From NCBI GenBank assembly GCA_002421905.1, contig DISK01000013.1, forward strand, positions 1 through 55,949: DNA of 55,949 bases, given 5' to 3'. This DNA is from Micavibrio sp. UBA6212. Lineage in GTDB: Bacteria > Pseudomonadota > Alphaproteobacteria > Micavibrionales > Micavibrionaceae. Of this stretch, positions 45,415 to 54,388 are shown in pieces; positions within the stretch are counted from its first letter, which is position 1; each line of letters starts with the position of its first letter. A program made the translations under genes and the position numbers. The notes below the pieces were generated by a model. That model saw only the letters and a list, made by a program, of their open reading frames with translations. It ran no database searches and had not been told where the DNA came from.

Positions 45415-45428
45415 TTGAAACGAATTCC

Positions 45429-45457
45429 TCTTGGTTTATGATGCCCACTACTATAAT
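45429..45457 (+). promoter_or_regulatory. Possible promoter for pyk
   Basis: A perfect TATAAT (45452-45457) lies 55 bases before pyk. A -35 is weak (TCTTGG or nearby), so only the -10 is convincing. Confidence 0.35.
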
Positions 45458-45511
45458 CATCTGGGTTGTAATTAAAAAGGCTCTATTTATCGATCATCAA
45501 GGGGTATTTCC

Positions 45512-46939
45512 ATGAGCACTGTTCTACGTGACCGTCAAACCAAAATCGTGGCCACACTGGGGCCAGCATCCAACACCGAGGAAATGATTCGTAAATTATT
45601 CCTCGCAGGTGTTGATGTCTTCCGCCTAAACTTCTCTCATGGTGAGCATAAAGACCACGCCGAACGCGTTAAAATGATTCGCAAGATTGAAGAAGAAACA
45701 GATCACCCAATCGCCATTATTGCCGATATGCAAGGGCCAAAACTGCGCGTGGGGAAATTCAAGGACGGAAAAATCGAATTGTCCGTTGGACAAAAAATAC
45801 GGCTTGATCTCGACCCGACACCGGGCGACGGAGAGCGGGTAAATCTGCCTCATCCTGAAGTCATCAACACCATGACCATCGGATCGCATATTCTGCTCGA
45901 CGACGGAAAAGTCCGGATGGAAATTGTTGATAAAGGTGATGGTTTTCTGGTTGGCGAAATTCAGGCGGGTCGTTATCTGTCCAATAACAAAGGATTCAAT
46001 GTCCCGGGCGTTGTGTTGCCAATTGCAGCCCTCACCCCGAAAGACCGCATAGATCTGGAAGCAGCCCTTGGGATGGGCGTGGACTGGATTGCCCAGTCTT
46101 TCGTACAAAAACCTGAAGACGTGATCGAAGCAAAAAAACTCATCGCGGGCCGCGCCGCCTTGATGATTAAACTGGAAAAACCATCCGCCTTGCAATATCT
46201 GGATCAGATGATTGCACAAGCCGATGGCGTTATGCTGGCTCGTGGTGATCTGGGTGTTGAAATTCCACCCGAAGAAGTCCCCCTTGCTCAAAAGAGAGTG
46301 GTTCGCGCCGTGCGCTTCGCCGGAAAACCGGTTGTGGTTGCAACACAAATGTTGGAATCCATGATTGAAAATCCTTCCCCCACCCGCGCGGAAGCCAACG
46401 ACGTGGCGACTGCTGTTTTTGACGGAACAGACGCCGTAATGCTATCTGCTGAAACCGCAGCCGGACAATATCCGCTCGAAGCCGTCCAGATTATGTCGCG
46501 CATCTGCAAACGTGTCGAAGGTGATGAGCTTTACCGCAAAATTATCGACACGGACCATCCCGATGCCCGCCACAACGATGCGTCCGACGCCATCACCGTG
46601 GCCGCCGATCAGGTTGCCAAAGACATTCATGCGGCCTGCATCGTGACCTATACAACATCAGGCGGAACAGCTCTTCGCGCCGTGCGTCAACGGCCTGCCG
46701 TACGCATCGTCTGCATGACCCAAAATCTGGGCACAGCCCGCCGTTTGAGCCTGTCCTATGGCGTTCACAGTCTGAAAATCGACCATGTCACAACATTTGG
46801 TGACGCCGTTAAAATGGCACAACAAATGATCGGGGAACGAGCCATTGCCAAGAAAGGCGAACGCTTTGTCATGACCGCCGGTGTTCCATTTGGAACTCCT
46901 GGTTCCACCAACATTCTCCGCGTGGCGTGGGTCGAATAA
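45512..46939 (+). CDS. pyk: Pyruvate kinase
   Basis: This 475-residue glycolytic enzyme converts phosphoenolpyruvate and ADP to pyruvate and ATP. It has KIVATLGPASNTEEMI, FRLNFSHGEHKDH, the active-site MIKLEKPSALQYL and MLARGDLGVEIPPEEVP. It has the full A, B and C domains. AAGGGGTATTTCC precedes the ATG. A strong terminator follows 21 bases downstream. Confidence 0.98.
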   Translation: MSTVLRDRQTKIVATLGPASNTEEMIRKLFLAGVDVFRLNFSHGEHKDHAERVKMIRKIEEETDHPIAIIADMQGPKLRVGKFKDGKIELSVGQKIRLDLDPTPGDGERVNLPHPEVINTMTIGSHILLDDGKVRMEIVDKGDGFLVGEIQAGRYLSNNKGFNVPGVVLPIAALTPKDRIDLEAALGMGVDWIAQSFVQKPEDVIEAKKLIAGRAALMIKLEKPSALQYLDQMIAQADGVMLARGDLGVEIPPEEVPLAQKRVVRAVRFAGKPVVVATQMLESMIENPSPTRAEANDVATAVFDGTDAVMLSAETAAGQYPLEAVQIMSRICKRVEGDELYRKIIDTDHPDARHNDASDAITVAADQVAKDIHAACIVTYTTSGGTALRAVRQRPAVRIVCMTQNLGTARRLSLSYGVHSLKIDHVTTFGDAVKMAQQMIGERAIAKKGERFVMTAGVPFGTPGSTNILRVAWVE

Positions 46940-46960
46940 CAATACTGGAAAAGTCAGAGC

Positions 46961-46993
46961 AAAACCCCCGCGATATACGGGGGTTTTTGTTTT
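46961..46993 (+). terminator. Rho-independent terminator after pyk
   Basis: AAAACCCCCG and CGGGGGTTTTT form a strong stem around CGATATA-type loop bases, followed by TTTTTGTTTT. The A-run on the other side lets it also serve the convergent gene ending at 47016. Confidence 0.92.
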
Positions 46994-47015
46994 GGTACGG
47001 TCTTCTCCTCGCGGA

Positions 47016-47966
47016 TTACCGCGAAGCCGTTGCAATCTGCGTAACGCCAACAGCCTGATCTGTATGCACCCACCATGCGCCATGGTTGATTGAAAAGATC
47101 GGTTTGTAATGGGAGATCATACTGGCGCGAGTCATAGCCTTGATCTGGTTATCCAGAACCATCGGCCCCTCTTCAGTATAAACGATCAGAATGGCGTGCG
47201 GGATGCCCTTTTGAAGATCCTTGACCACAGCAATTCGCAATTGGGATTCAGGAACCCCCAACGCTCTGAGCGAAACATATTTGGCGATGGCGAAATCTTC
47301 ACAATCTCCGCCACGCGTTAAAAACTCGATTGGAGTCCCCCAATAATCGGACTTGCCCCAGTTCCGGTTGTCACCGATATATTTGACCTTGTTCATCAGA
47401 TTATTCACACCATTGGCCATCTCGACCAAAGGCTTGCCTCGCAATTCGACCAGATCAGATCTCCATTTCTGGATGACTTTGGCCGAACTCTCACGCGCAA
47501 CTTCGCGATTGAACCGATCGAACATATCTCTCCATTTGGTAAAAGAGGATAAATCGGTCGAACGCCGCTCCGCCGTACCAAACAGGTTGGATTGAACCAC
47601 AATTTCGGACTGTGGCACGGTAACAGAGGCCAAGGTAATAGAGTTTGGAATATCTTTTATACTCTCGGCATATGACTCGCGCGGCGCGTAAGCCACCAAG
47701 GATGCCGTAATTGTAACGAACGCCGCAACCATCCGGATCGAGGTTTGCAAAGCCAGCGTTGTGCGCAAATCCCATCGGGAGATCACGCCCTGACGCACCA
47801 GAATCTCACCCAAAGCCAGTTTCTGGACTTTTTGCAGGGAAAGCGCCTCGTGAAGCTGGGAGGCCGACAATAATCCCCGATGAACCAGCACTTCACCGAA
47901 ACGATTGCGATTCAGGTACTTTTTGAAAGATGTCATGAGTCCACCTGTTGTCGAAATCTGCGTCAT
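47016..47966 (-). CDS. LapG-like cysteine protease fused to an N-terminal MshEN-type domain
   Basis: This 316-residue protein has two parts. Residues 22-45 and 51-74 are consecutive 24-residue repeats of the MshEN c-di-GMP-binding pattern RLGxxLLxxGLLxxxxLxxxLxxQ, spaced by exactly five residues; the first starts with R22-F-G, the second with A51-L-G. A hydrophobic segment at 77-97 ends YAPRESYA. The rest is a bacterial transglutaminase-like cysteine proteinase, with Cys222 in GGDCEDFA, His257 in IPHAILIV and Asp272 in VLDNQ. The ATG at 47966 (AGGA) or 47936 (AGGTGG) may start it. The predicted topology puts repeats inside and protease outside. Confidence 0.88.
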   Translation of the reverse strand: MTQISTTGGLMTSFKKYLNRNRFGEVLVHRGLLSASQLHEALSLQKVQKLALGEILVRQGVISRWDLRTTLALQTSIRMVAAFVTITASLVAYAPRESYAESIKDIPNSITLASVTVPQSEIVVQSNLFGTAERRSTDLSSFTKWRDMFDRFNREVARESSAKVIQKWRSDLVELRGKPLVEMANGVNNLMNKVKYIGDNRNWGKSDYWGTPIEFLTRGGDCEDFAIAKYVSLRALGVPESQLRIAVVKDLQKGIPHAILIVYTEEGPMVLDNQIKAMTRASMISHYKPIFSINHGAWWVHTDQAVGVTQIATASR

Positions 47967-48170
47967 GGAAACTGTCCTACTTAACTTTTCTGTTTTGTAT
48001 CAAGCCTTTGCCCACAGCCATCCATTTAATAACCATGAAAACCTCGAAACGGGCAATAAATAAAGGTTTTCTCCACACTTACATTAGACACGCCAAAAGT
48101 TGACAAATCCTAAACGCCATGCCAGAAAAGCGCAGGAATTCCGCTTTTTTTGAGAGTTTACCCCATCATC

Positions 48171-49754
48171 ATGACACCATCGCCTTCTCCCATTGAAAAT
48201 CCAGACACCACACGACTTTTGAGCCTGATATCTGCGATGCGTGACAAAAAAGTGCTGATTATCGGTGACATTATGCTGGATCGTTTCGTGCGCGGGGAAG
48301 TAACCCGAATTTCTCCGGAAAGCCCGATTCCTGTTTTGGCAGCCAAGCAGGAAAACCGCATGATTGGCGGGGCCGGCAATGTTCTGGCCAACCTCAACAG
48401 CTTGAAAGTACCGTGCGATATCGTTGCGATCATCGGGGAAGATGCAGAGGGCGAACAGGTGCGCGGACTGGTCGAAGCCGCAGGCGGCACCGGGAAAGGT
48501 CTGGTGATTCGCCTTGAAACCCCGACCACCATCAAAACGCGCTTTCTGGCAGGCCACCAACAATTATTGCGCGTCGATCATGAAGTTACAGCCCCCATTT
48601 CCGCTGCTTTGGAACAAGAGTTGCTGAAAAAAATCGAAACCATGGCTCCCTATCGGGATGCCCTTGTGCTCTCCGACTACGGCAAGGGCGTTTTAACCGC
48701 CACTATCATTCGCAAAGTCATTGAAATCGGCAAGACGCACAACATTCCGGTTCTGGTTGATCCCAAAGGCACGGATTACTCGAAATATAGTGGCGCAACA
48801 TTGGCAACGCCCAACCGCAAGGAATTGATGGAAGCCACCCACGGATCACCAACCGAAACAGACAATGAAATCACCGAAACCGCTGAAAAACTTATTCTTC
48901 AATCCGGTATTTCCTCGATTGTTGCCACCAGATCGCAAGACGGGATGAGCATCATCCAACAAAAACCGGACAAAAGCGGATTTGAACGCCCCGTCCATTT
49001 CCGCACCAATGCCCGTGAAGTTTTTGACGTCTCTGGCGCCGGAGACACTGTCATTGCAACAATTGCTGCAACACTTGCTGCGGGAGGAACGCTCGTCGAG
49101 GCCGGATCGCTCGCCAATATCGCAGGCGGCATCGTCGTCGGCAAAGTCGGGACCGCCGCCATCCGCGCTCAAGAGATTATTGACGCCCTCACATCCTCCA
49201 CCCATGACCTCGAGGCCACACCAGCAGGGGAAATGTCTGCTCTTGATCGCTCTCGTCGCGCCCCTGTCTGTGATTGGGAAAAAGCACTTGAGGAAGTTAA
49301 TCGCTGGCGCGCGCGTGGCCTCAAAGTCGGATTTACCAACGGATGTTTTGATATTTTACACGCCGGACATGTCAATTATCTGAATGATGCCCGCAATCAA
49401 TGCGACCGTCTGATTCTGGGATTAAATACCGACATTTCTGTTCAATTGCTCAAAGGGCCTGATCGTCCCTTGAATGACCAAAACTCTAGGGCGACCGTAC
49501 TAGGAGCATTGGGCGCGATTGATCTGGTGGTGTTCTTCGGCGCAGAAAACGCCACCGACGATGACACCGCAAAAAAGCTGATCCAATACCTCAAGCCTGA
49601 TATCTTTTTCAAAGGGGCGGATTTCACCCTCGACCAAATTCCGGAAGTTCCCACCATTCTTTCCTACGGCGGACAGGTTAAACTGATCCCCCTGACCAAA
49701 GGGATCAGCACAGACAACATCATCGAACGCCTGAATAATGGGGAAGCAGCCTGA
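48171..49754 (+). CDS. hldE: Bifunctional heptose 7-phosphate kinase/heptose 1-phosphate adenylyltransferase
   Basis: This 527-residue fusion makes ADP-heptose for LPS core. The N-terminal PfkB-type kinase has VLIIGDIMLDRFVRGEV, GGAGNVLANL and DVSGAGDTVIATI. The C-terminal nucleotidyltransferase has FTNGCFDILHAGHVNYL (HxGH). The ATG at 48171 is preferred; a TTG further upstream adds seven residues. It agrees with a Gram-negative cell with heptose-containing LPS. Confidence 0.95.
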   Translation: MTPSPSPIENPDTTRLLSLISAMRDKKVLIIGDIMLDRFVRGEVTRISPESPIPVLAAKQENRMIGGAGNVLANLNSLKVPCDIVAIIGEDAEGEQVRGLVEAAGGTGKGLVIRLETPTTIKTRFLAGHQQLLRVDHEVTAPISAALEQELLKKIETMAPYRDALVLSDYGKGVLTATIIRKVIEIGKTHNIPVLVDPKGTDYSKYSGATLATPNRKELMEATHGSPTETDNEITETAEKLILQSGISSIVATRSQDGMSIIQQKPDKSGFERPVHFRTNAREVFDVSGAGDTVIATIAATLAAGGTLVEAGSLANIAGGIVVGKVGTAAIRAQEIIDALTSSTHDLEATPAGEMSALDRSRRAPVCDWEKALEEVNRWRARGLKVGFTNGCFDILHAGHVNYLNDARNQCDRLILGLNTDISVQLLKGPDRPLNDQNSRATVLGALGAIDLVVFFGAENATDDDTAKKLIQYLKPDIFFKGADFTLDQIPEVPTILSYGGQVKLIPLTKGISTDNIIERLNNGEAA

Positions 49755-49859
49755 TCTGTGTAAAATCCGCTCTTTGCGCTCACCCAAAGACCTGATAGAC
49801 TGTCTTCCGAATATTCGCCTGCCCTTTTTCATACAGAAGGTTACATCAAGAGGATTTCC

Positions 49860-50525
49860 ATGATTTTCCGTATTTCAAAAAGCCTTGTCTTATCAACATC
49901 CCTGCTCGCTTTGGCAGCCTGCACGCCGCAAGGCCCGAACCAATGGATGCCTCGAGGCTATACCCATCAGGATTCAACGCCGATCTCCTCTCCGGCGCCA
50001 TCGTCGCCATGGCTGGACGAAGCGGTTATCAAGGACACTGAAAGCCTCGCCTCCAATACCGCTTCATGGCAAGGGGCAGTTTTCGAGCTTATAGATGGAT
50101 TGCAACCCGTCATGCCAGTGGATGGCAGCCCCATCAACGTCAGAATTGTCCCTCCGGTTATCAATCAGGATCTCGCCCTTGACCATTATGTCCGTCAGGC
50201 CATGATCCAGAAAAACCTGACCCTGACCACCACCGATGGCATCGGCCTTAACCTTTTGATTGATTCACAACCTTTGACCAATGCTGATGCTCTGGCTCAA
50301 GCCAAAACCACGCCAAGCTTCGATTATGTGGAAGATATGGAACTGAATGGTATTTACCTTCTCACGGCAAAACTGACCGATGCCTCGGGTAATGTTCTGG
50401 GAGAATCCAAAACAGTCGGGGTCTTCCCGCATGAGAAGGCCGAATATTTCCGCCTGCCCGGATCATCCATTGCCCCAGTGACAGGTTTGACCAACAAACC
50501 AACCCCGATTTATATGCGGGACTAA
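49860..50525 (+). CDS. Lipoprotein of unknown function
   Basis: The 221-residue product has a signal peptide with lipobox LLALAAC (lipidated Cys about 21) and residue T at +2, suggesting outer-membrane sorting. A Pro/Ser-rich linker (about 40-55) precedes a globular region of about 150 residues (VNVRIVPPVINQDL-type strand, DYVEDMELNGIYLL). AAGAGGATTTCC precedes the ATG. No family recognised. It lies between hldE and the cytochrome c maturation genes. Confidence 0.8.
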   Translation: MIFRISKSLVLSTSLLALAACTPQGPNQWMPRGYTHQDSTPISSPAPSSPWLDEAVIKDTESLASNTASWQGAVFELIDGLQPVMPVDGSPINVRIVPPVINQDLALDHYVRQAMIQKNLTLTTTDGIGLNLLIDSQPLTNADALAQAKTTPSFDYVEDMELNGIYLLTAKLTDASGNVLGESKTVGVFPHEKAEYFRLPGSSIAPVTGLTNKPTPIYMRD

Positions 50526-50593
50526 ACAGGAATAAAGCATAATTTTGCGGAATTATCCCTTTAAGAATATCTCGTTTTGGGATAGAAAAATCC

Positions 50594-51718
50594 ATGCTTG
50601 AAACAATAAAAAATACCGCAAATCGTCTGGCACAGCCTGATATTTTATTCTGGGTTTTGCCAATGATGATGGCCTTGATCGTCCTTGGAACCGTCGCCCA
50701 GAAATCAATCGGGCTGTTTGCCGCCCAACAGGAATATTTCGGCTCTTTCTTCCTTATGCTAGGCCCTATCCCTGTTCCGGCAGGCCTATCTATCATGGGA
50801 GTCTTTCTGGTTAATCTTTTGTGCAAATTCGTGATGAAAAGCGAATGGACATGGCAAAAATCCGGAACCATCATCTCGCATTTCGGGGTGTTGCTTCTGG
50901 TGTTTGGCGGATTGATGACCGCTCTCACCTCGAAAGAAGGCTTCGTGATGATCCCGCAAGGAGGCAGCAGCACCATCGTTGAGGATTACCACGCCCGCAA
51001 TCTGGCAATCCGCTCTGATACCGAAACCCTCCTCACCATTCCGCATGAACATCTTGAAAATGGAATGACCGTTTCCGATCCAAAAATTCCATTCACCCTG
51101 AGCATTGATAAATACTGTTTCAATTGCACCATCACAAGCCGCCCTGAGAACTTGCAACAAGGATGGGAACGGCCCGGTATATTCATGATGCTCAATAAGG
51201 CTCCGGCAGAGTCTCAGGATGAGAAAAATTTGACCGGTATTGAATTTTCGATCACCGGAACCCATGGTGTCGATGGAAAATATCTGACCTTTGACGGCTT
51301 TCCCAAACCTCCAACTCTGGTGGTCAATGACAAACCCTATACGATTACGATTGAACGCGCCCGCCGCGAACTGCCCTTTTCCATTGAACTAAAAGAATTC
51401 AAACGCGCGCTCCACCCGGGCACTGACATGGCAAGCGCCTTTATGTCTCAGATTATAATCAACGACAAGGAACAAGGAGTCTCTTTTCCGGCAACAATCG
51501 AGATGAACGAGCCTTTACGCTATCGCGGTTTTACCTTGTACCAATCCTCGTTTGATCTGAATGGGGAAGTTCCCTACACTATTCTCGCCGTTGTCGAGAA
51601 CAAGGGGCGGCTGTTTCCCTATATTGCCAGCATCTTGATCGCCTTGGGCCTAATAATCCATCTCGGTCTGCGGATTGCCAATCGCATCAAATCACGAACA
51701 GAGGAAAACGCAGCATGA
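50594..51718 (+). CDS. resB: ResB-like cytochrome c biogenesis protein
   Basis: This 374-residue membrane protein has three N-terminal helices (about 18-40, 58-78, 92-110), a large periplasmic domain and a C-terminal helix (about 340-360). The pattern LFWVLPMMMALIVLGTVAQ, HFGVLLLVFGGLMTAL, and EPLRYRGFTLYQSSFD with a late helix is that of ResB/Ccs1 proteins. These, with CcsA, form the System II heme-delivery complex. It overlaps ccsA by four bases (ATGA). Confidence 0.86.
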   Translation: MLETIKNTANRLAQPDILFWVLPMMMALIVLGTVAQKSIGLFAAQQEYFGSFFLMLGPIPVPAGLSIMGVFLVNLLCKFVMKSEWTWQKSGTIISHFGVLLLVFGGLMTALTSKEGFVMIPQGGSSTIVEDYHARNLAIRSDTETLLTIPHEHLENGMTVSDPKIPFTLSIDKYCFNCTITSRPENLQQGWERPGIFMMLNKAPAESQDEKNLTGIEFSITGTHGVDGKYLTFDGFPKPPTLVVNDKPYTITIERARRELPFSIELKEFKRALHPGTDMASAFMSQIIINDKEQGVSFPATIEMNEPLRYRGFTLYQSSFDLNGEVPYTILAVVENKGRLFPYIASILIALGLIIHLGLRIANRIKSRTEENAA

Positions 51719-53649
51719 AAACCCGTTTTCTTTCTCTCCTTGTGATTTTTCTATCCATCCTGTTTATGGCGGCCTCGCCACTATGGGCAAAGGATGATGA
51801 CACACATCATGAACAAAAACCTTTCGCTATGGCGGAGTTCGGGCAACTTCCCATTTTGCATGATGGGCGCATCAAACCGCTTGATACCTTCGCAAGAACC
51901 CAACTGATCCGTTTTTCGGACAAGGATCATATTGAACATATGCCAGCCATTACATGGCTGGCCACGACTTTATTCGACCCGGGCAACGCCAGTGAACTGA
52001 AAATCTTCCGGATCAATAACGAAAACCTGCGCCACTTGATGGGACTGGAAGAACGCAAAAAACCGCTTTATGCGTTTGTCGAGATTACCGAAGGATTGGA
52101 AAAAACATTCCCGACCGTCGAAAAACTAATGAGCGAGAATCCACAAAACATCTCCAGCGATCAAAAGGATCTGCTGACCCTTCATGAAAACGCTTTGGAA
52201 TATACACAAATCCTGCGGAGCCTGTCTCTGCTTTTGCCGCTCAATGTAACAGTTCCGGAAAAATGGGCAAAAGAATTGCCAACGCTCTCGACCCGCAGCG
52301 TTAATTTCCTGACTCTCAAAAAAATTGATGCAGGCATACAAGACGAAATCAAACAGATCATCAAACGCAAAGGACAAAATCCGGTCAAATACACACCAAA
52401 CGAGCAAATGACCGCCGTTCTGGGATGGCAGATCAAGATGATCGCCGACGCCGCTGAAGGCAATAATCTGTTCCGCGTGATCCCTGATCCGTGGGATGAA
52501 AGAAACACCGATGAAAAAAACACGGGTCAAAAATCCGGCGAATGGATTTCCCCGTGGGAACTGGTGCAAAGCGGCAAGGGCAGCCCCCGCACCAGTGAAT
52601 TTTTGGATTTATGGACAGCGCTGGGTTCCAACTGGTCACAACTCGATGACAAAGCATGGCACGACAATAGCAAAAAACTTCTTGCACTTGGAAACCACTC
52701 CACAAGGCTGGAAATTTTTTACAACAAACTCCAGCCCTTTTTCACCTCGACCATTTTCTTTGCCTTGTCTTTCCTTCTGGCTTTGATCGCGCTCACCTTC
52801 AACCAGACGAAATATATCTGGGTTTTGGCCGGTGGTGTTCTGGCTATTGCTTTGGGGCTTCAGGGTCTTGGCCTTGTGGCGCGTGTTCTGGTGCTCGAAC
52901 GTCCACCTGTCGGTACACTTTATGAATCGATCCTGTTTGTCGGATTTGTCGCGCCGTTTTTTGCCGCCCTGATGGAACTGCGGATGAAAAATATGCTGGG
53001 CTTCCTCAGCGCAGGCTTTATGGGGATTGGCGTAGGCCTTTTGGCGCTCTCCATGGCCGAGGAAGGCGACACCATGAAAGTTCTGACTGCCGTCCTCAAC
53101 ACCCAGTTCTGGCTGGCAACCCATGTTTTATGTATCACCATCGGCTATGGCTGGTGTCTGGTGACCTCTGTTTTGTCCCATATCATGCTGCTGGGTCAGG
53201 CCACAGGCAAGCTGGATCGCCCGACACTCAAAAATCTGACCCACGCGCAAGGCACCTTGGCACTGACCGCCTTGCTATTTACCGCCACCGGAACCATTCT
53301 GGGCGGTATCTGGGCTGACCAGTCATGGGGACGCTTCTGGGGATGGGATCCCAAAGAAAACGGGGCCATGCTGATTGTTTTATGGCTGATCTGGATTATC
53401 CACGGCAAGATCGCCGGACAATTTTCGAAACTTGCCGTCACCATGGGACTGTCTTTCCTATCAGTCATTGTCGGGACGGCATGGATCGGCGTAAACCTTC
53501 TGGGGATTGGCCTCCATTCCTACGGCTTTATCGAAGGCCTGTTCTGGGGACTCGGGGTTTTCACCGTGGGGGAAATGATTTTGATCGGCGGGCTCGCATG
53601 GATGATCCAACGCAAGAAACAAGAAGGAACCACCCCTGATGCCGCGTAA
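51715..53649 (+). CDS. ccsA: CcsA-type cytochrome c biogenesis protein with N-terminal periplasmic domain
   Basis: This 644-residue protein has a signal peptide (about 1-24), a periplasmic domain starting with LPILHDGRIKPLDTFARTQL, and then a C-terminal half of about eight helices. The heme-handling WWD-like motif is WGRFWGWDPKENGAMLIVLW. The long extension is known from some System II proteins. It would move heme to the periplasm and attach it to apocytochromes together with ResB. It overlaps resB and the thioredoxin gene. Confidence 0.9.
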   Translation: MKTRFLSLLVIFLSILFMAASPLWAKDDDTHHEQKPFAMAEFGQLPILHDGRIKPLDTFARTQLIRFSDKDHIEHMPAITWLATTLFDPGNASELKIFRINNENLRHLMGLEERKKPLYAFVEITEGLEKTFPTVEKLMSENPQNISSDQKDLLTLHENALEYTQILRSLSLLLPLNVTVPEKWAKELPTLSTRSVNFLTLKKIDAGIQDEIKQIIKRKGQNPVKYTPNEQMTAVLGWQIKMIADAAEGNNLFRVIPDPWDERNTDEKNTGQKSGEWISPWELVQSGKGSPRTSEFLDLWTALGSNWSQLDDKAWHDNSKKLLALGNHSTRLEIFYNKLQPFFTSTIFFALSFLLALIALTFNQTKYIWVLAGGVLAIALGLQGLGLVARVLVLERPPVGTLYESILFVGFVAPFFAALMELRMKNMLGFLSAGFMGIGVGLLALSMAEEGDTMKVLTAVLNTQFWLATHVLCITIGYGWCLVTSVLSHIMLLGQATGKLDRPTLKNLTHAQGTLALTALLFTATGTILGGIWADQSWGRFWGWDPKENGAMLIVLWLIWIIHGKIAGQFSKLAVTMGLSFLSVIVGTAWIGVNLLGIGLHSYGFIEGLFWGLGVFTVGEMILIGGLAWMIQRKKQEGTTPDAA

Positions 53650-54214
53650 TATCCTGCTGCTCATTGCCTTTATTATCTGTGGATTTCTGGTCACGCTCTG
53701 GATAGATCAATCCTCCAATCCGATTGGCCTCACCCAGACAACACCCCAACCATCACCCGAAAAAACAACCGCCAATTTTCAGGAAACTCTGCCTGATTTT
53801 CAATTTACAACCCTTGACGGGAAGACCCACAATATTTCCAACTTTCATGGCAAAATTGTTCTGCTCAATTTCTGGGCGACATGGTGCCCCCCGTGTGTGG
53901 TCGAGTTCCCCAAGCTGGTTGAACTCTCCTCCAACCATAGGGACGTTGTTCTGATTGCGCTTTCGAGCGATCTCTCTGTCGCGCCGATCGAAAAATTTAT
54001 TGCCAAACAAAAACCACAGATACAAAAGAAAATAGCAACGCCATCTGTCCTCATCGCCAAAGATAATAAGGGAAAAATCACAGCGGATTTATTCCAGACC
54101 TATCGTCTGCCCGAAACTATCATCATTGATAGAAACGGAAAAATGGTCAAAAAAATTGTCGGAGATACAGATTGGGAAAGTGAAGAAATTACTTCTCTTC
54201 TCGGATCGTTGTAG
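53639..54214 (+). CDS. TlpA/ResA-like membrane thioredoxin
   Basis: This 191-residue protein has an N-terminal membrane anchor (about 4-21), then a thioredoxin fold with redox pair Cys83/Cys86 in NFWATWCPPCVVEFPKL and the cis-proline region LPETIIID. ResA proteins reduce apocytochrome CxxCH cysteines for heme ligation, which matches its place after ccsA. It starts 11 bases before the ccsA stop and ends overlapping ccoS by 26 bases. Confidence 0.9.
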   Translation: MPRNILLLIAFIICGFLVTLWIDQSSNPIGLTQTTPQPSPEKTTANFQETLPDFQFTTLDGKTHNISNFHGKIVLLNFWATWCPPCVVEFPKLVELSSNHRDVVLIALSSDLSVAPIEKFIAKQKPQIQKKIATPSVLIAKDNKGKITADLFQTYRLPETIIIDRNGKMVKKIVGDTDWESEEITSLLGSL

Positions 54215-54371
54215 AATCCGGCAAGGGTTTATCGTCATCATCAATCAGGATGCGGCGCGCCGCTCCGTCCAGATCGTTATACTGCCCCGAACGGATCGTC
54301 CAGACAAAAATTCCCAACCCACACAATCCCAACAGCAAAGCAAGAGGGATTAAATACCACAGAACATCCAT
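54189..54371 (-). CDS. ccoS: cbb3-type cytochrome oxidase assembly protein CcoS
   Basis: This 60-residue protein has a single membrane helix (VLWYLIPLALLLGLCGLGIFVW) followed by SGQYNDLDGAARRILIDDDD, the CcoS pattern. CcoS is needed for heme and copper insertion in cbb3 oxidase. It follows ccoI by 17 bases, the usual order. Confidence 0.95.
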   Translation of the reverse strand: MDVLWYLIPLALLLGLCGLGIFVWTIRSGQYNDLDGAARRILIDDDDKPLPDSTTIREEK

Positions 54372-54388
54372 AAAATTACCCTTCCTCT

